From contig JAJCZX010000007.1 of NCBI GenBank assembly GCA_029262195.1, positions 62,001 through 126,000 of the forward strand: a stretch of DNA of 64,000 nt. The letters are read 5' to 3'. Positions 1-9,125 of this stretch are shown in pieces (the first letter of the stretch is position 1; each line of letters starts with the position of its first letter). This DNA is from Gemmatimonadota bacterium. GTDB lineage: Bacteria; Gemmatimonadota; Gemmatimonadetes; Gemmatimonadales; GWC2-71-9. The notes below the pieces were generated by a model that saw only the letters and a program-made list of their open reading frames with translations, ran no database searches and was not told the origin of the DNA. The translations under genes were made by a program, and so were the position numbers.

Positions 1-1
1 G

Positions 2-1531
2 CTCACCGGTCCGCGCGGCGTAGGAAAAACAACCGCTGCTAGAATCCTTGCCATGTCCCTCAACTGTGCTCAGCGAAGCGAGGAGTCAGGCGAGCCTTGT
101 GGCCAATGCGAATCCTGCTCGGGTATTTGGTCAGGGCACGCCAACCTCGACGTGGTCGAGATAGATGCGGCGAGCAACCGGGGAGTGGAGGATGCCCGTG
201 ATTTGAGGGAGCGGGCGATGTATGCGGCGAGCGGCGCCGACCGGCACAAGGTGTACATCGTCGATGAAGCCCACATGCTCACCCGTGAAGCCTGGAACGC
301 ACTGCTGAAGATTCTGGAGGAGCCGCCGCCGAATGTGGTTTTTGTCTTCGCAACCACGGAACCTCAGAAAATCGCCAACGCGGCAGCCCCGGTGATGAGT
401 CGGTTGCAGAGGTTTGATTTCAAAAGCATCGGTCCCAGGTCTATCGAAAGTCGCCTGGCCTACGTTGTTGAGGCCGAAGGTCTGAAAGCGGATGCGGCAG
501 CCATTGAGTTGCTGGCCCGATCGGCTGAAGGAGGTATGAGGGATGCCCTTTCGGCTCTCGATCAGGTCGTGGCTTTTGGGGACGGTACCATTACGGTTGA
601 TCGGACCAGGGATGCCCTGGGACTCATCTCGGATGAGCTTTTCCAGCAACTCCTTGAGATTGTAGTCCAGCGACGCCACTCGGATGTTTTCCCGTTTGTT
701 GCAAGATTAGTCGAATCGGGCGCGGATCTTAGCGAGTTCGTCAAAGGTGCCGGGGAGATGCTCCGATCGCTTTTGAACGCTCTGCTTGGCGGAGAACCCG
801 AGGTGTTTCGAGCGGCCATCGAAAAAGTTGTGGCGGAAGAGAACATTGTCGCCGGGGACGTATTGAGGATGGTCCGTTTGTTAGGGGCCGCCGAAAGTAA
901 CGTCCGGCGTAGTACCAACGCCCGGCTCCATGTAGAAGCTCTTGTGCTCCAGTGGACCATGTTGGACCGAACCGTTCAACTTGATGAGTTGCTCGCAGGT
1001 TTGGGAGCGACCGACTCCCGGCCAGTTCCCACCAAGAAGAAAACGGAACCGCCCAGTTCCCGAAGGGCTGTGTCTGAAACCACGGCAAAAGACGAAAAGG
1101 CTTCCGCTGCAGCGCCGATTCCGTCGGCACCGGCACGAGACAAGGACAGTCTGACTCTGGAGGAAGTAAGAGCCAGTTGGGCGAAAATCCTGGACACCGT
1201 CGGTACTAACAGCAGAATGCTTCGGGAGGCGCTCTCGCAGGCTACTGCCGAATCGGTGGAGCAGGGGGTGGTTGGGCTGAGCACGGCCGAACAGGGAGTT
1301 CAGTTGGAGGGCTTAAATAGAGGGCTGAAAACCATCGGAGAGGCCATTACGCGGATTACAGGGGCTCCGGTAGAGGTAAAGGTGATTTCTTCGCCAGAGC
1401 AGCCTGGAGCTACCCCTCCTGCGAGGCTTGACGAGGCGTCCGACAAGGATCAACGCCTCAAAAATTATAGAGAGAAGGACCCCACGTTGGATGCGGCTGT
1501 GGATGCCCTCGGCCTGGAGCTCATGGAATAG
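2..1531 (+). CDS. dnaX: DNA polymerase III subunit gamma/tau, 5'-truncated by the window edge
   Basis: Clamp-loader ATPase that loads the sliding clamp during replication. The frame is open to the first base and the Walker A loop (GPRGVGKTT) is encoded at about 11-37, so the true start lies outside the window and the ATG at 53 is internal. The AAA+ module follows in order: a zinc-binding cluster of four Cys (about 65-120), Walker B with DEAH (about 262-275), a sensor 1 region TTEPQK (about 352-370) and the sensor 2 region GGMRDALSALDQ (about 533-568). The C-terminal third is rich in Pro, Ala, Lys and Glu, as in tau linkers. It is followed by ybaB and recR, the classic conserved block. Identity is secure; only the N-terminal few dozen residues are missing. 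Confidence 0.96.
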   Translation, partial: LTGPRGVGKTTAARILAMSLNCAQRSEESGEPCGQCESCSGIWSGHANLDVVEIDAASNRGVEDARDLRERAMYAASGADRHKVYIVDEAHMLTREAWNALLKILEEPPPNVVFVFATTEPQKIANAAAPVMSRLQRFDFKSIGPRSIESRLAYVVEAEGLKADAAAIELLARSAEGGMRDALSALDQVVAFGDGTITVDRTRDALGLISDELFQQLLEIVVQRRHSDVFPFVARLVESGADLSEFVKGAGEMLRSLLNALLGGEPEVFRAAIEKVVAEENIVAGDVLRMVRLLGAAESNVRRSTNARLHVEALVLQWTMLDRTVQLDELLAGLGATDSRPVPTKKKTEPPSSRRAVSETTAKDEKASAAAPIPSAPARDKDSLTLEEVRASWAKILDTVGTNSRMLREALSQATAESVEQGVVGLSTAEQGVQLEGLNRGLKTIGEAITRITGAPVEVKVISSPEQPGATPPARLDEASDKDQRLKNYREKDPTLDAAVDALGLELME

Positions 1532-1598
1532 GTTCCTTTGGAGCGTTCTTGCGGGTAGCTTAATTACCTAGATAATAACCTTTGAATAAATGCAGTAG

Positions 1599-1919
1599 AT
1601 GACAGATTTTTCACAACTGATCCAACTCGGCCAGCAGATGCAGGGCCGTATATCCCAGGTCCAGACTGAACTGGCTTCGAAATCGGTGTCCGGGTCTTCC
1701 GGGGGCGGAATGGTCACCGTTACGGCCGATGGTCGTGGCCATGTTCGCTCAGTAAAAATTGACCCTTCCGTTGTTGACGGTGGGGACGTTGAAATGCTCG
1801 AAGACCTCGTTTCCGCTGCGGTTTCGGACGCTCAGCGAAAAGCTGAGAATCTCTACAAGGACGAAATGAAAAAGGTTGCTGGAGGGCTCCAATTGCCTTT
1901 TCAGATGCCGCCTCTTTAA
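1599..1919 (+). CDS. ybaB: YbaB/EbfC family nucleoid-associated protein
   Basis: Small DNA-binding protein (106 aa, the usual size). The N-terminal helix is followed by a Gly-rich turn (about residues 32-37) and the typical segment with VTADGRGHVRSVKIDPS, then a long C-terminal helix and a tail ending in Pro-Pro-Leu. Homologues form dimers that bind DNA, and the gene sits between dnaX and recR in very many bacteria, as here. The stop lies 3 bases before the recR start, so the two are surely co-transcribed. The precise cellular role of the family is still not settled. Confidence 0.93.
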   Translation: MTDFSQLIQLGQQMQGRISQVQTELASKSVSGSSGGGMVTVTADGRGHVRSVKIDPSVVDGGDVEMLEDLVSAAVSDAQRKAENLYKDEMKKVAGGLQLPFQMPPL

Positions 1920-1922
1920 TCC

Positions 1923-2519
1923 GTGTCTGCGATCGATGATCTGAACGCAGAGTTAGCAAAACTCCCCGGAATTGGCAGGAAAACGGCTACCAGGCTGACG
2001 TATCACCTCTTGAAACAGCCAAAACCAACGGTGGAGCGTCTGGCCAGTACCTTGCGAACTCTGGCGGAAAAGGTTCATCCCTGCCAGAAATGCGGGAATA
2101 TGTCGGAGTCGGTTTTATGCCCGTTTTGCGTCGATCCTCGCCGAGACGACACCTCTTTTTGTGTTGTCGAAGAGTCTTCGGATATTGACGCGATTGAAAA
2201 AGCGGGAGAATTTCGAGGTAGGTATCACGTTCTTGGTGGCCGTCTGTCGCCACTGGATGGAATAGGGCCAGAGGATCTGGCGATTGATGCGTTGAAGCAT
2301 CGCGTCGAACAGGTTGATGCAACGGTAGAAGTGATTGTCGCGACCAATCCCTCAATGGAGGGGGAAGCCACGGCAACCTATTTGAGCGGCGTATTGAAAA
2401 CGACCGGTGCGCTGGTTACCAGAATTGCGCTTGGCCTCCCGGTTGGGGGAGATCTACAGTACGCCGATGCCGTCACGATCGGCCAGGCTATGGCTGCACG
2501 GAGGAAGATGCCTGAATAA
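1923..2519 (+). CDS. recR: Recombination mediator protein RecR
   Basis: Acts with RecO/RecF to load RecA at single-strand gaps. The 198 aa protein has all expected parts: an N-terminal helix-hairpin-helix (LPGIGRKTATRLTYHLL), a four-Cys zinc finger (CQKCG then CPFC, about residues 54-70), and a Toprim domain beginning FCVVEES and containing the G-R-Y-H-V-L-GG-x-LSPLDGIGP segment. The start is GTG at 1923, three bases after the ybaB stop. The stop overlaps the next ATG by one base (TAATG), so the following small gene is translationally coupled. Confidence 0.96.
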   Translation: MSAIDDLNAELAKLPGIGRKTATRLTYHLLKQPKPTVERLASTLRTLAEKVHPCQKCGNMSESVLCPFCVDPRRDDTSFCVVEESSDIDAIEKAGEFRGRYHVLGGRLSPLDGIGPEDLAIDALKHRVEQVDATVEVIVATNPSMEGEATATYLSGVLKTTGALVTRIALGLPVGGDLQYADAVTIGQAMAARRKMPE

Positions 2520-2788
2520 TGGGTAAAAGATTACTAGCTTTGAGCTTCGGTCTGACGGCCGGTTCGTTGCTTGGCCTCGGCCTGGCACAGCATTCGATGG
2601 GGAGGCACCGCAGAGATCTGTTCAGTGGGCGGCCCCTTCGAAGGCTCGCGGCTCTGGGGCATTTGTCGAGCTATGCCAGTGTTGACACGGTTAGACTTCT
2701 GGGCGATTACATAGCCTGGGAACAGCAGACGATGTTGAGAAGACGTGCACAGGCGATCGCCCGTCGCATGGAACAAGAACTCGGATAG
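2519..2788 (+). CDS. Small hypothetical protein coupled to recR
   Basis: An 89 aa protein not assigned to a family. It starts on the last base of the recR stop codon and ends 12 bases before the Roadblock gene, so it belongs to the same transcript. Residues 5-23 form a Gly/Leu/Ala-rich hydrophobic stretch that could be a single membrane anchor or uncleaved signal. The rest is basic and helical (many Arg, an RRRAQAIARRMEQELG-like tail). Position next to the Roadblock/MglA pair suggests a small partner of that system, but this is only context. Confidence 0.7.
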   Translation: MGKRLLALSFGLTAGSLLGLGLAQHSMGRHRRDLFSGRPLRRLAALGHLSSYASVDTVRLLGDYIAWEQQTMLRRRAQAIARRMEQELG

Positions 2789-2800
2789 ATCGAGGCGTAA

Positions 2801-3286
2801 ATGAGCAGTGGTGCAAGTACCTGGTCATTAGACGAAAGTGAATTCAACCGAATCCAGTCGGTGTTGGATGGTTTGTTGAGTGAAACGAGTGCCCGAAGTG
2901 CGCTTCTGGTTGATCGAGCAGGTCAGTTGCTCGTGAATGTGGGTGAAGAACTGTCATTTGACCCGACTTCGTTTGCATCCCTGACCGCGGCTGACTTCAG
3001 TGCCAACGATCAGCTCGCCAAGATGATTGGTGAAGATGAATTTGCATCTCTTTTTCATCAGGGCGAAAAAGAATCCATGTTCCTGGCTGATGTTGCTCGC
3101 AGGGTAATCCTGGTAATCCTGTTTGATAATAAAACTACGGTTGGAATGGTCCGCCTGAAGGCCAAGGGGACTGTTGGAGAGCTTGCAAAAGTATTTGACG
3201 ACATGTTCACCCGGATGGAGTCCGGAGGGCAACAGGGTGGGTTTCTTGAAGGCGCTGACGATGAAATTGACGCGCTCTTCGATTAA
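2801..3286 (+). CDS. Roadblock/LC7 domain protein (MglB-like)
   Basis: A 161 aa protein with the Roadblock/LC7 fold: an N-terminal helix (residues 10-30), a strand pair around SALLVDRAGQLLVNVG, a central helix, and the strand run VILVILFDNKTTVGMVRLKA. MglB-type Roadblock proteins are GTPase-activating or positioning partners of the small GTPase MglA, which is encoded 15 bases downstream here. The acidic tail ending in EIDALFD is typical of such proteins. I infer that this pair sets cell polarity or surface motility; the target machinery is not in the window. Confidence 0.85.
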   Translation: MSSGASTWSLDESEFNRIQSVLDGLLSETSARSALLVDRAGQLLVNVGEELSFDPTSFASLTAADFSANDQLAKMIGEDEFASLFHQGEKESMFLADVARRVILVILFDNKTTVGMVRLKAKGTVGELAKVFDDMFTRMESGGQQGGFLEGADDEIDALFD

Positions 3287-3301
3287 GAGGAAATACGATT
3301 T

Positions 3302-3976
3302 ATGTCGATGATAAACTACGCCTCAAGGGAGATAAACTGTAAAATCGTTTATTACGGCCCCGGGCTTGGCGGTAAGACAACCAATCTTGAAACGATTTAC
3401 GGCAAGGTCGCTCCTGATACGAGGGGAAAAATGGTTTCCCTGGCCACAGAGACGGAGCGGACTCTTTTCTTTGATTTCTTGCCGGTAGACCTCGGAACAG
3501 TCAAAGGCTTCAAGACACGCTTCCACCTTTATACGGTTCCAGGGCAGGTGTACTACAACGCCTCCCGCAAGTTGATTCTGAAAGGTGTCGACGGGATCGT
3601 GTTTGTGGCCGATAGCCAGGTAGATCGGATGGAAGCCAATATCGAAGCCATGCAAAACCTCTATGACAACATGGCCGAGTACGGTTACGATCTGACAAAG
3701 ATTCCTTTCCTCGTTCAGTATAACAAACGGGATCTTCCCAACGCGTCTCCGATTGATGAGCTGCAGGCACAGATCAACCCGGGCTGGCCTGTCGAAGATG
3801 CTGCCGATCAGAGGGAACAGCCGGATGAGCACCACGAGGGGGAGTTCATCGTTCAGCAGATAGATGGTGCCTGGATCAGAAGGGCACCATATTTTGAAGC
3901 GGTGGCTGTCAGCGGAGCAGGGGTTTTCGAAACTCTCAAAGCTGTAGCAAAGCTGGTTCTGAAGTCCCTCCAGTAG
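3302..3976 (+). CDS. MglA-like small Ras-family GTPase
   Basis: Bacterial polarity GTPase. The P-loop [10 protein letters not shown] (about residues 19-28) has the MglA form with Gly-Gly before Lys-Thr. The switch II region reads [12 protein letters not shown] (from about residue 77), and the base-specificity loop is NKRDLP (about 141-146). At 224 aa it is longer than the roughly 195 aa of typical MglA. The extra length is a hydrophilic insert of about 30 residues (about 158-188, rich in Asp, Glu, Gln, His) between the NKRDLP loop and the last helices. Start is ATG at 3302 after GAGGAAA. Paired with the Roadblock gene just upstream. pgsA follows 15 bases later. Confidence 0.9.
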   Translation: MSMINYASREINCKIVYYGPGLGGKTTNLETIYGKVAPDTRGKMVSLATETERTLFFDFLPVDLGTVKGFKTRFHLYTVPGQVYYNASRKLILKGVDGIVFVADSQVDRMEANIEAMQNLYDNMAEYGYDLTKIPFLVQYNKRDLPNASPIDELQAQINPGWPVEDAADQREQPDEHHEGEFIVQQIDGAWIRRAPYFEAVAVSGAGVFETLKAVAKLVLKSLQ

Positions 3977-3991
3977 GCTTCTGTCGAACCT

Positions 3992-4648
3992 GTGATCTGG
4001 ACCCTCCCCAACATCATCACGGTGGCGAGGATCGTCATGGCGCCCGTCGTGACGTTCTTGATATTACAGGACGGTTATCAGGCCAAGCTTGTAGCTTTTG
4101 TCCTATTCAATATTGCCGCGTTCAGTGATCTTGTGGATGGACACCTCGCCCGCAGGAGGGGGCTTGTCACCGACATAGGCAAAGAACTGGATCCGATAGC
4201 TGATAAGCTCCTGATGGTAGGTACGCTCATTCCCATCTACTGGGTAATGCGGCAAGCCCCGGGGGAATACGACATTCCGTGGTGGAATTTACTCCCGGTT
4301 TGGGTTCTCGCGGTTCTTCTCGGTCGTGAGATAGTAATGACGATACTGCGCCGATTGGCGGCCGGCAGAGGTGTGGTAATTGCAGCGATCACGGCGGGAA
4401 AGGTCAAGACAGTCTTCCAGAATATATTCATGGGAGGGGCAGTTCTCTGGTTCACCTGGCGCGATGCCAGTCTACGATTTGGATGGCGAGAAGGCGGCTT
4501 CGGGGTGTTCTGGGACCGGTTCCATGGGGCCGTGATCTCCTCAGTCCTCGCAATCGCGGTCGCGCTTACGGTTTATTCCCTGGGAGTCTATCTGTTCCGT
4601 TTCAAAGAGGTCTTTTTCAACGCATCTCCAGGTGGTCATGGACCTTGA
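3992..4648 (+). CDS. pgsA: CDP-diacylglycerol-glycerol-3-phosphate 3-phosphatidyltransferase
   Basis: Membrane enzyme that makes phosphatidylglycerol phosphate, the committed step to phosphatidylglycerol. The CDP-alcohol phosphotransferase signature D-G-x2-A-R-x8-G-x3-D-x3-D is complete at about residues 49-71 (VDGHLARRRG ... GKELDPIADK). Several hydrophobic helices surround it. The 218 aa length is normal. Start is GTG at 3992. The 3' end overlaps cinA by 11 bases, an arrangement often seen between pgsA and cinA, which supports both assignments. Confidence 0.93.
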   Translation: MIWTLPNIITVARIVMAPVVTFLILQDGYQAKLVAFVLFNIAAFSDLVDGHLARRRGLVTDIGKELDPIADKLLMVGTLIPIYWVMRQAPGEYDIPWWNLLPVWVLAVLLGREIVMTILRRLAAGRGVVIAAITAGKVKTVFQNIFMGGAVLWFTWRDASLRFGWREGGFGVFWDRFHGAVISSVLAIAVALTVYSLGVYLFRFKEVFFNASPGGHGP

Positions 4649-5882
4649 AGTAGTCACGATAGGTGACGAACTGCTTCTGGGTCAGGTTAACGACACCAAC
4701 GCTCCTGCGATTTCGGCAGCGATGGCTGCGCTTGGATTGCGGATAGTGCGACACTCAACTGTCGGAGACACAGGGGAAGAAATCTCGGCTGCCGTCTCCG
4801 AAGCGTTCGAACGCGTCAACCTCGTTATCACGACCGGTGGCCTGGGCCCCACCCGAGACGACATCACGAAAAACGTCGTGGCGGAGTTAATGGGAGCTGA
4901 TTTGGAACTCGACTCCGGTTACCTGAGCGAACTTGAACTGCGTTTTGCAGCTCTCGGGCGTTCTCCGATGCCCGCCAGCAATCGGAGCCAGGCGCTGATG
5001 CCCCGCGGAGCTGAAATAATTCCCAATCCGCGGGGGAGCGCACCCGGGATCTGGCTCACCCGGGGAGAGAAGCAGGTGATACTTCTGCCCGGAGTTCCTC
5101 ATGAAATGCGGGGAATCCTCAGCGAGGAGCTTGTGCCCCTAATGGCTGATCGCTTTTGTACTCAAAATCAACCGGTTACACGAACTCGGACATTGCGTAC
5201 CGCCAGTTTCGGCGAGTCTGCTCTGGCGGACCATCTGGAACGTTTCGAGCATGATCTTCCGCCCCTGACCCTGGCGTATTTGCCCAACTCTGGCGGGGTG
5301 GATTTGCGCCTCACTGCCTCCGCAATGGACGCGGCCAAAGCAGAGGAACTGTTGGGTACTGCGGCAGCGAATCTGGAGCAAGAACTCGGTGAGAACTTTT
5401 ATGGGCGGGAAAAGACGGATATCGCGGAAGTCGTTGTAGACTTGCTACGGGGAAAGGGGAAAACGGTGGCCGTTGCTGAATCGTGTACTGGAGGAATCTT
5501 GGGCGGCCGGATAACGGCGATCCCCGGTTCTTCGGATGTGTTTCTTGGCGGGGTCATAGCTTACGCCGATTCGGTCAAGGAAGGACTCCTCTGCGTCAAT
5601 CAATCCGACCTCCGTACTTTTGGCGCCGTCAGTTCCCAGGTCGCCGAAGCTATGGCGAAAGGGGTAGCTGAACGATTCGATGCAGGCGTGGGCGTTGGGG
5701 TCACTGGAGTCGCGGGTCCGGGTGGCGGTTCGGACGGCAAACCGGTTGGCACGGTGTACATCTCGGTATGGTACGGAAAGGAACACCGGACGGGCGCCTA
5801 TCGTTTTCCCGGAAAACGGGCCTGGATTCGGATCAGGTCAGCGCAGGAGGCGTTGAACCAGATTCGGCTCGCCGTGTCTTGA
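4638..5882 (+). CDS. cinA: CinA family nicotinamide-nucleotide amidohydrolase / competence-damage protein
   Basis: Two-domain CinA of 414 aa. The N-terminal domain resembles molybdopterin-binding proteins (EVVTIGDELLLGQVNDTNA, then TTGGLGPTRDD around residue 75). The C-terminal CinA domain begins near residue 275 with VAVAESCTGG and carries the VGVTGVAGPGGG motif. The latter domain hydrolyses NMN to nicotinate mononucleotide in characterised members, recycling pyridine nucleotides. ATG at 4638 is chosen; a GTG two codons earlier (4632) is also possible. It overlaps pgsA by 11 bases. Confidence 0.93.
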   Translation: MDLEVVTIGDELLLGQVNDTNAPAISAAMAALGLRIVRHSTVGDTGEEISAAVSEAFERVNLVITTGGLGPTRDDITKNVVAELMGADLELDSGYLSELELRFAALGRSPMPASNRSQALMPRGAEIIPNPRGSAPGIWLTRGEKQVILLPGVPHEMRGILSEELVPLMADRFCTQNQPVTRTRTLRTASFGESALADHLERFEHDLPPLTLAYLPNSGGVDLRLTASAMDAAKAEELLGTAAANLEQELGENFYGREKTDIAEVVVDLLRGKGKTVAVAESCTGGILGGRITAIPGSSDVFLGGVIAYADSVKEGLLCVNQSDLRTFGAVSSQVAEAMAKGVAERFDAGVGVGVTGVAGPGGGSDGKPVGTVYISVWYGKEHRTGAYRFPGKRAWIRIRSAQEALNQIRLAVS

Positions 5883-6034
5883 TTCTGCCATTTTGACCTG
5901 TTTCCACTGGAACGTGGCTTGCAGTTTGGCTATCCTTCGAACCGTTCGGTTGCGAAATGCTCGCGTCCGGCAGATTACACAACTACGAACAGGGAAATTC
6001 GACTTCCCGCAGCGACATTGAGAAGACTCAACAT

Positions 6035-6643
6035 ATGAGCGATAAGGATCAAAAAAAGACTGTGGACATAGAGCCCGACGAGGATTCGGCGGACACCGCG
6101 GCCAGCGCCGAAGAGGAGCTGGTTGGTGACACCGAACTCGAAAGCGGGCTGGAACTTGATACAGAACGGGAAGAGGGAGCCGACGACCCTTGGGCTGCAT
6201 TCGAGCGCAAATCCAAAGAATACGACGACTTGAAAGATCGGCATCTGCGAATGGTGGCCGAATTCGACAATTTCCGAAAACGTACTGCGAAACAGATGAC
6301 CGATTCCGGTACGGCGGCTCAGGCGTTTCTCATTACGAGACTTCTCGATGCGCTGGATGACCTTGGCCGTGTGGCGGACCTTGACTCGGAAAAAACATCA
6401 GCGGCCGATGTACTGTCAGGTATCGAGCTGGTCGAGAAGAAGATTTTCAAAGAACTGGAAGCGGTTGGGCTCGAACGGGTAGGGGTTGTCGGCGAGTCCT
6501 TTGATCCGAACCAGCACGAAGCGGTCGGTACGGTGGCGTTAGACGGCGACGCGGTTGAGGATACTGTGGCAACTGTACTTCAAATGGGATACAAGGTCGG
6601 TGCGACTCTACTTCGCCCGGCCATGGTCCAGGTGTACATGTAG
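6035..6643 (+). CDS. grpE: Nucleotide exchange factor GrpE
   Basis: Co-chaperone that releases ADP from DnaK. The ATG at 6035 is preferred to the in-frame ATG at 5957 because it follows a GAGAAG ribosome site and gives a normal 202 aa protein with the usual acidic, disordered N-terminus (about residues 1-60). A long coiled-coil helix follows (YDDLKDRHLRMVAEFDNFRKR), and then the beta domain with the conserved SFDPNQHEAV and a C-terminal RPAMVQV. dnaJ starts 18 bases later. No CIRCE element was seen in the 150 bases upstream, and dnaK is not in the window. Confidence 0.95.
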   Translation: MSDKDQKKTVDIEPDEDSADTAASAEEELVGDTELESGLELDTEREEGADDPWAAFERKSKEYDDLKDRHLRMVAEFDNFRKRTAKQMTDSGTAAQAFLITRLLDALDDLGRVADLDSEKTSAADVLSGIELVEKKIFKELEAVGLERVGVVGESFDPNQHEAVGTVALDGDAVEDTVATVLQMGYKVGATLLRPAMVQVYM

Positions 6644-6661
6644 TTGAAGGGGCGATAGCAG

Positions 6662-7765
6662 ATGTCACAAGGCAAAGACTACTACCGCGTCCTCGGCGTG
6701 TCTTCGAGCGCAAATGATACCGAGGTCAAAAAAGCGTACCGCGAACTCGCGAAGAAGTATCACCCGGACGCAAATCCCGACAACAAAGGTGCCTCGGAAC
6801 GCTTCAAGGATATTTCCGAGGCTTACTCTATCCTGAGTGATACGGATAAGCGCAAGAAGTACGACACCATGCGAAAGTATGGGGCCTTTGCGGGGGGCGG
6901 TCGTGGTGCAGGTGGTGGATTCGGCGGTTCCGCAGGGCAGGGGATAAAATTTGAAGACATTGGCTTCGGGGGTGGTGGAGATGGTGGTGGCTTCGGGGAT
7001 TTGTTCTCGTCTATTTTCGGCGGATTCGGTGGCAAGAAGGGACCTGCGGTTCAGGCAGTTGAAGTCAAGGCCGACGTGCCGTTCAAGGTTGCTGCGCAGG
7101 GGGGTAAGGTCCCGATCGTTGTTCCGCTGAACGAAGCCTGTCCCAGCTGTGGAGGATCGGGGGCTGCTAAAGGCGCAAGAATCTCCAAGTGCAACGAATG
7201 CGGTGGTAGCGGTCATGTATCGTTTGGTCAGGGGGGCTTTGCAGTTAATAGGCCCTGTCCAAAGTGTAGAGCAAAGGGTACGGTGGCGTCGAGTACTTGC
7301 GGCAAGTGTGCCGGTGACGGTGATGTAGTTATCGATAAGAAAATCATGGTCAGAGTGCCGCCGGGAGTTGAAACAGGCCAGCAGGTAAGACTGAAGGGTC
7401 AGGGGCAGCGAAGTGAACATGGTGGAAAGTCGGGCGACCTGCTGGTGACTTTCAACGTCAAGTCAGACCGGTTCTTGAAACGGGACGGCCTCAACATTAC
7501 ATGTGATGTCCCCGTTAACCTCGCTCAGGCGGTGCTTGGGACCCGCGTAAAGGTGCGCACTCTTGACGGCAAAAAAGTTGTCCTGAAAGTGCCTCCGGGA
7601 ACTCAGCCCGGACGGAAGTTCAAACTAAAAGGGATGGGAATAAAGAAAGGTGGGCGCCAGGGCGACCAGCTCGTCGAGATCACGGTAAAAATTCCTGGAA
7701 AATTAGATGCTGATCAGAAGCAGCAAATGGAGGCGCTGGCCGAGTCGCTCGGTTTAAAACATTAG
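6662..7765 (+). CDS. dnaJ: Chaperone DnaJ (type I)
   Basis: Hsp40 co-chaperone stimulating DnaK. Domain order is complete: J domain with the HPD motif at residues 34-36, a Gly/Phe-rich linker (about 75-125), four CxxCxGxG-type zinc repeats (about 160-230), and the two C-terminal substrate-binding domains. The third and fourth zinc repeats are slightly off consensus (CPKCRAKG and CGKCAGDG), but all eight Cys are present. Length 367 aa is normal. It forms an operon with grpE. The next gene downstream is convergent, with only 7 bases between stop codons. Confidence 0.96.
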   Translation: MSQGKDYYRVLGVSSSANDTEVKKAYRELAKKYHPDANPDNKGASERFKDISEAYSILSDTDKRKKYDTMRKYGAFAGGGRGAGGGFGGSAGQGIKFEDIGFGGGGDGGGFGDLFSSIFGGFGGKKGPAVQAVEVKADVPFKVAAQGGKVPIVVPLNEACPSCGGSGAAKGARISKCNECGGSGHVSFGQGGFAVNRPCPKCRAKGTVASSTCGKCAGDGDVVIDKKIMVRVPPGVETGQQVRLKGQGQRSEHGGKSGDLLVTFNVKSDRFLKRDGLNITCDVPVNLAQAVLGTRVKVRTLDGKKVVLKVPPGTQPGRKFKLKGMGIKKGGRQGDQLVEITVKIPGKLDADQKQQMEALAESLGLKH

Positions 7766-7772
7766 CGCCGGA

Positions 7773-8585
7773 CTAACGTTGCCCGACCCAGACCGATGGA
7801 TCGTCGGGTTTGATGTTGCCTAACCTTTCGACCAGAAAAGTCGCATCGGGACCCGGCTCAGACCATCTGACGATTTCTCCAGTAACCACATCCAGAGAAT
7901 AAACTACGAAATGTTGGTCGCGCTCGACGGCCGCAATCATGTGGGGACGCCCGTTGGCGTCAACCGCGATGTCGGTGAACACCGCACTCTCTCTCCACTG
8001 CCATTCCAGCTGCCACCTCGGGTTTCCGAAGGCATTGTACAGTGTGACGTGTTTGTCAGGCACTGCGTGCAACACCCCACCTGCCAGAGCCACCAGCATT
8101 CCGGTCTGCCCGACATTCTCATCCGTTATCGCGAATGTGTCGGTAACCCCGGCTAGAGTTTCCATCAAAACTCCCCCTGGCACCTCGAACACAACGCGCC
8201 CATCAGGGAGGCCAGCAAACTGATTGGGTGTGGCGAGCTCGTTTCCGAACCCGATGCTATCCATTGGTTGGCCAACGTGATTTAGAACCCGAATCCACCA
8301 GGATCCTTCTCGTGAATCCGATACTAACCAGCCGTCGTCAATGGCTTGTAAATGCACCGGGCTGTTCAGCACGCCCATTCCGAGTGTGTCCATGGACCTG
8401 GACTGATTGTTACGGACCAAGAGTCCCGAAAACCCGGACCTCGTCATCGCGATCAACGTGTCTCCCTTGGTCTCGACAGCCCTACCTTCGATAAAAATGG
8501 GATGCAAAGTGCGATTTGATTCACCGCATGCGGTGGTTGCAGCCACCAGGGCAGCAATCAAGGTTTTGTTTGGCGAAAATGTCAT
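7773..8585 (-). CDS. Putative beta-propeller lipoprotein
   Basis: 270 aa with an N-terminal hydrophobic segment ending in a possible lipobox (TTAC, Cys about residue 20), so probably an exported lipoprotein. The mature part has repeated blade-like units such as DGWLVSDSREGSWWIRVLNHVGQPMDS and DGRVVFEVPGG, which resemble 6-bladed beta-propeller proteins seen twice more in this window (55.1-56.2 and 58.1-59.3 kb). Function and ligand unknown. It stands alone: the gene upstream (OsmC) is 42 bases away on the same strand and may share a transcript. Confidence 0.65.
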   Translation of the reverse strand: MTFSPNKTLIAALVAATTACGESNRTLHPIFIEGRAVETKGDTLIAMTRSGFSGLLVRNNQSRSMDTLGMGVLNSPVHLQAIDDGWLVSDSREGSWWIRVLNHVGQPMDSIGFGNELATPNQFAGLPDGRVVFEVPGGVLMETLAGVTDTFAITDENVGQTGMLVALAGGVLHAVPDKHVTLYNAFGNPRWQLEWQWRESAVFTDIAVDANGRPHMIAAVERDQHFVVYSLDVVTGEIVRWSEPGPDATFLVERLGNIKPDDPSVWVGQR

Positions 8586-8627
8586 AGCAACGGTATCCGT
8601 CTGTCGGCTGATAACCTGTATAGAGAT

Positions 8628-9056
8628 CTACTTTGCGTCGAAACTCACGGCGTCAACAAGAAAAACTCCGTTCGCCAGCGTCTTGTGGACCGGACAGCGA
8701 CCGGCGATGTCAGTTAACCTTTTTCGTTGAGCCTCATCAAAATCGCCGACGATATTGATCTTGCTTCTTATTCGGTCGACTTTGCCCGTTCCCTCTCTTC
8801 CGGGAATTTCGGACACATCTACTTTATCATGGCTGTACTCTGCGCTAATCGCATCGAGTTTAATCCCTTTGTGATCCGCGTAGAGGCGCATCGTAATACA
8901 GGTGCAAGCGGCCAGTGACGACAGCAGAAGCTCGTATGGGTTCGGTCCCATGTCGGTACCCTTTGCGTCCACCGGTTCATCCCCGATCCAGGTGTGTCTG
9001 CCGTCGTTGATTTTGACGACCATCCCTTGTTTCATCTCTGCTGTTATCGTGGCCAT
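8628..9056 (-). CDS. OsmC family peroxiredoxin-like protein
   Basis: 142 aa OsmC/Ohr-fold protein. The two reactive Cys expected for thiol-dependent peroxide reduction are present: C51 in the helix motif AACTCITMRLYA and C121 in GRCPVHKTL. The helix-start segment TDMGPNPYELLLSSLAAC matches the YhfA-like OsmC subgroup rather than Ohr. Members reduce organic hydroperoxides in the cytoplasm, often with lipoyl or small-thiol reductants. The bacillithiol gene nearby (bshB1) is compatible with a low-molecular-weight thiol partner, but that link is inference. Confidence 0.88.
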   Translation of the reverse strand: MATITAEMKQGMVVKINDGRHTWIGDEPVDAKGTDMGPNPYELLLSSLAACTCITMRLYADHKGIKLDAISAEYSHDKVDVSEIPGREGTGKVDRIRSKINIVGDFDEAQRKRLTDIAGRCPVHKTLANGVFLVDAVSFDAK

Positions 9057-9125
9057 GATTGAGTACGGTTAGAGTCGTTTCGAGTCGTATTCCTGTCTTA
9101 AGGAATCTAATGGGCGCAGGGAGAT

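Noticed and set aside
6665-7420. 251-codon open frame on the minus strand
   Set aside because: Antisense of the dnaJ gene; no family features and odd residue composition.
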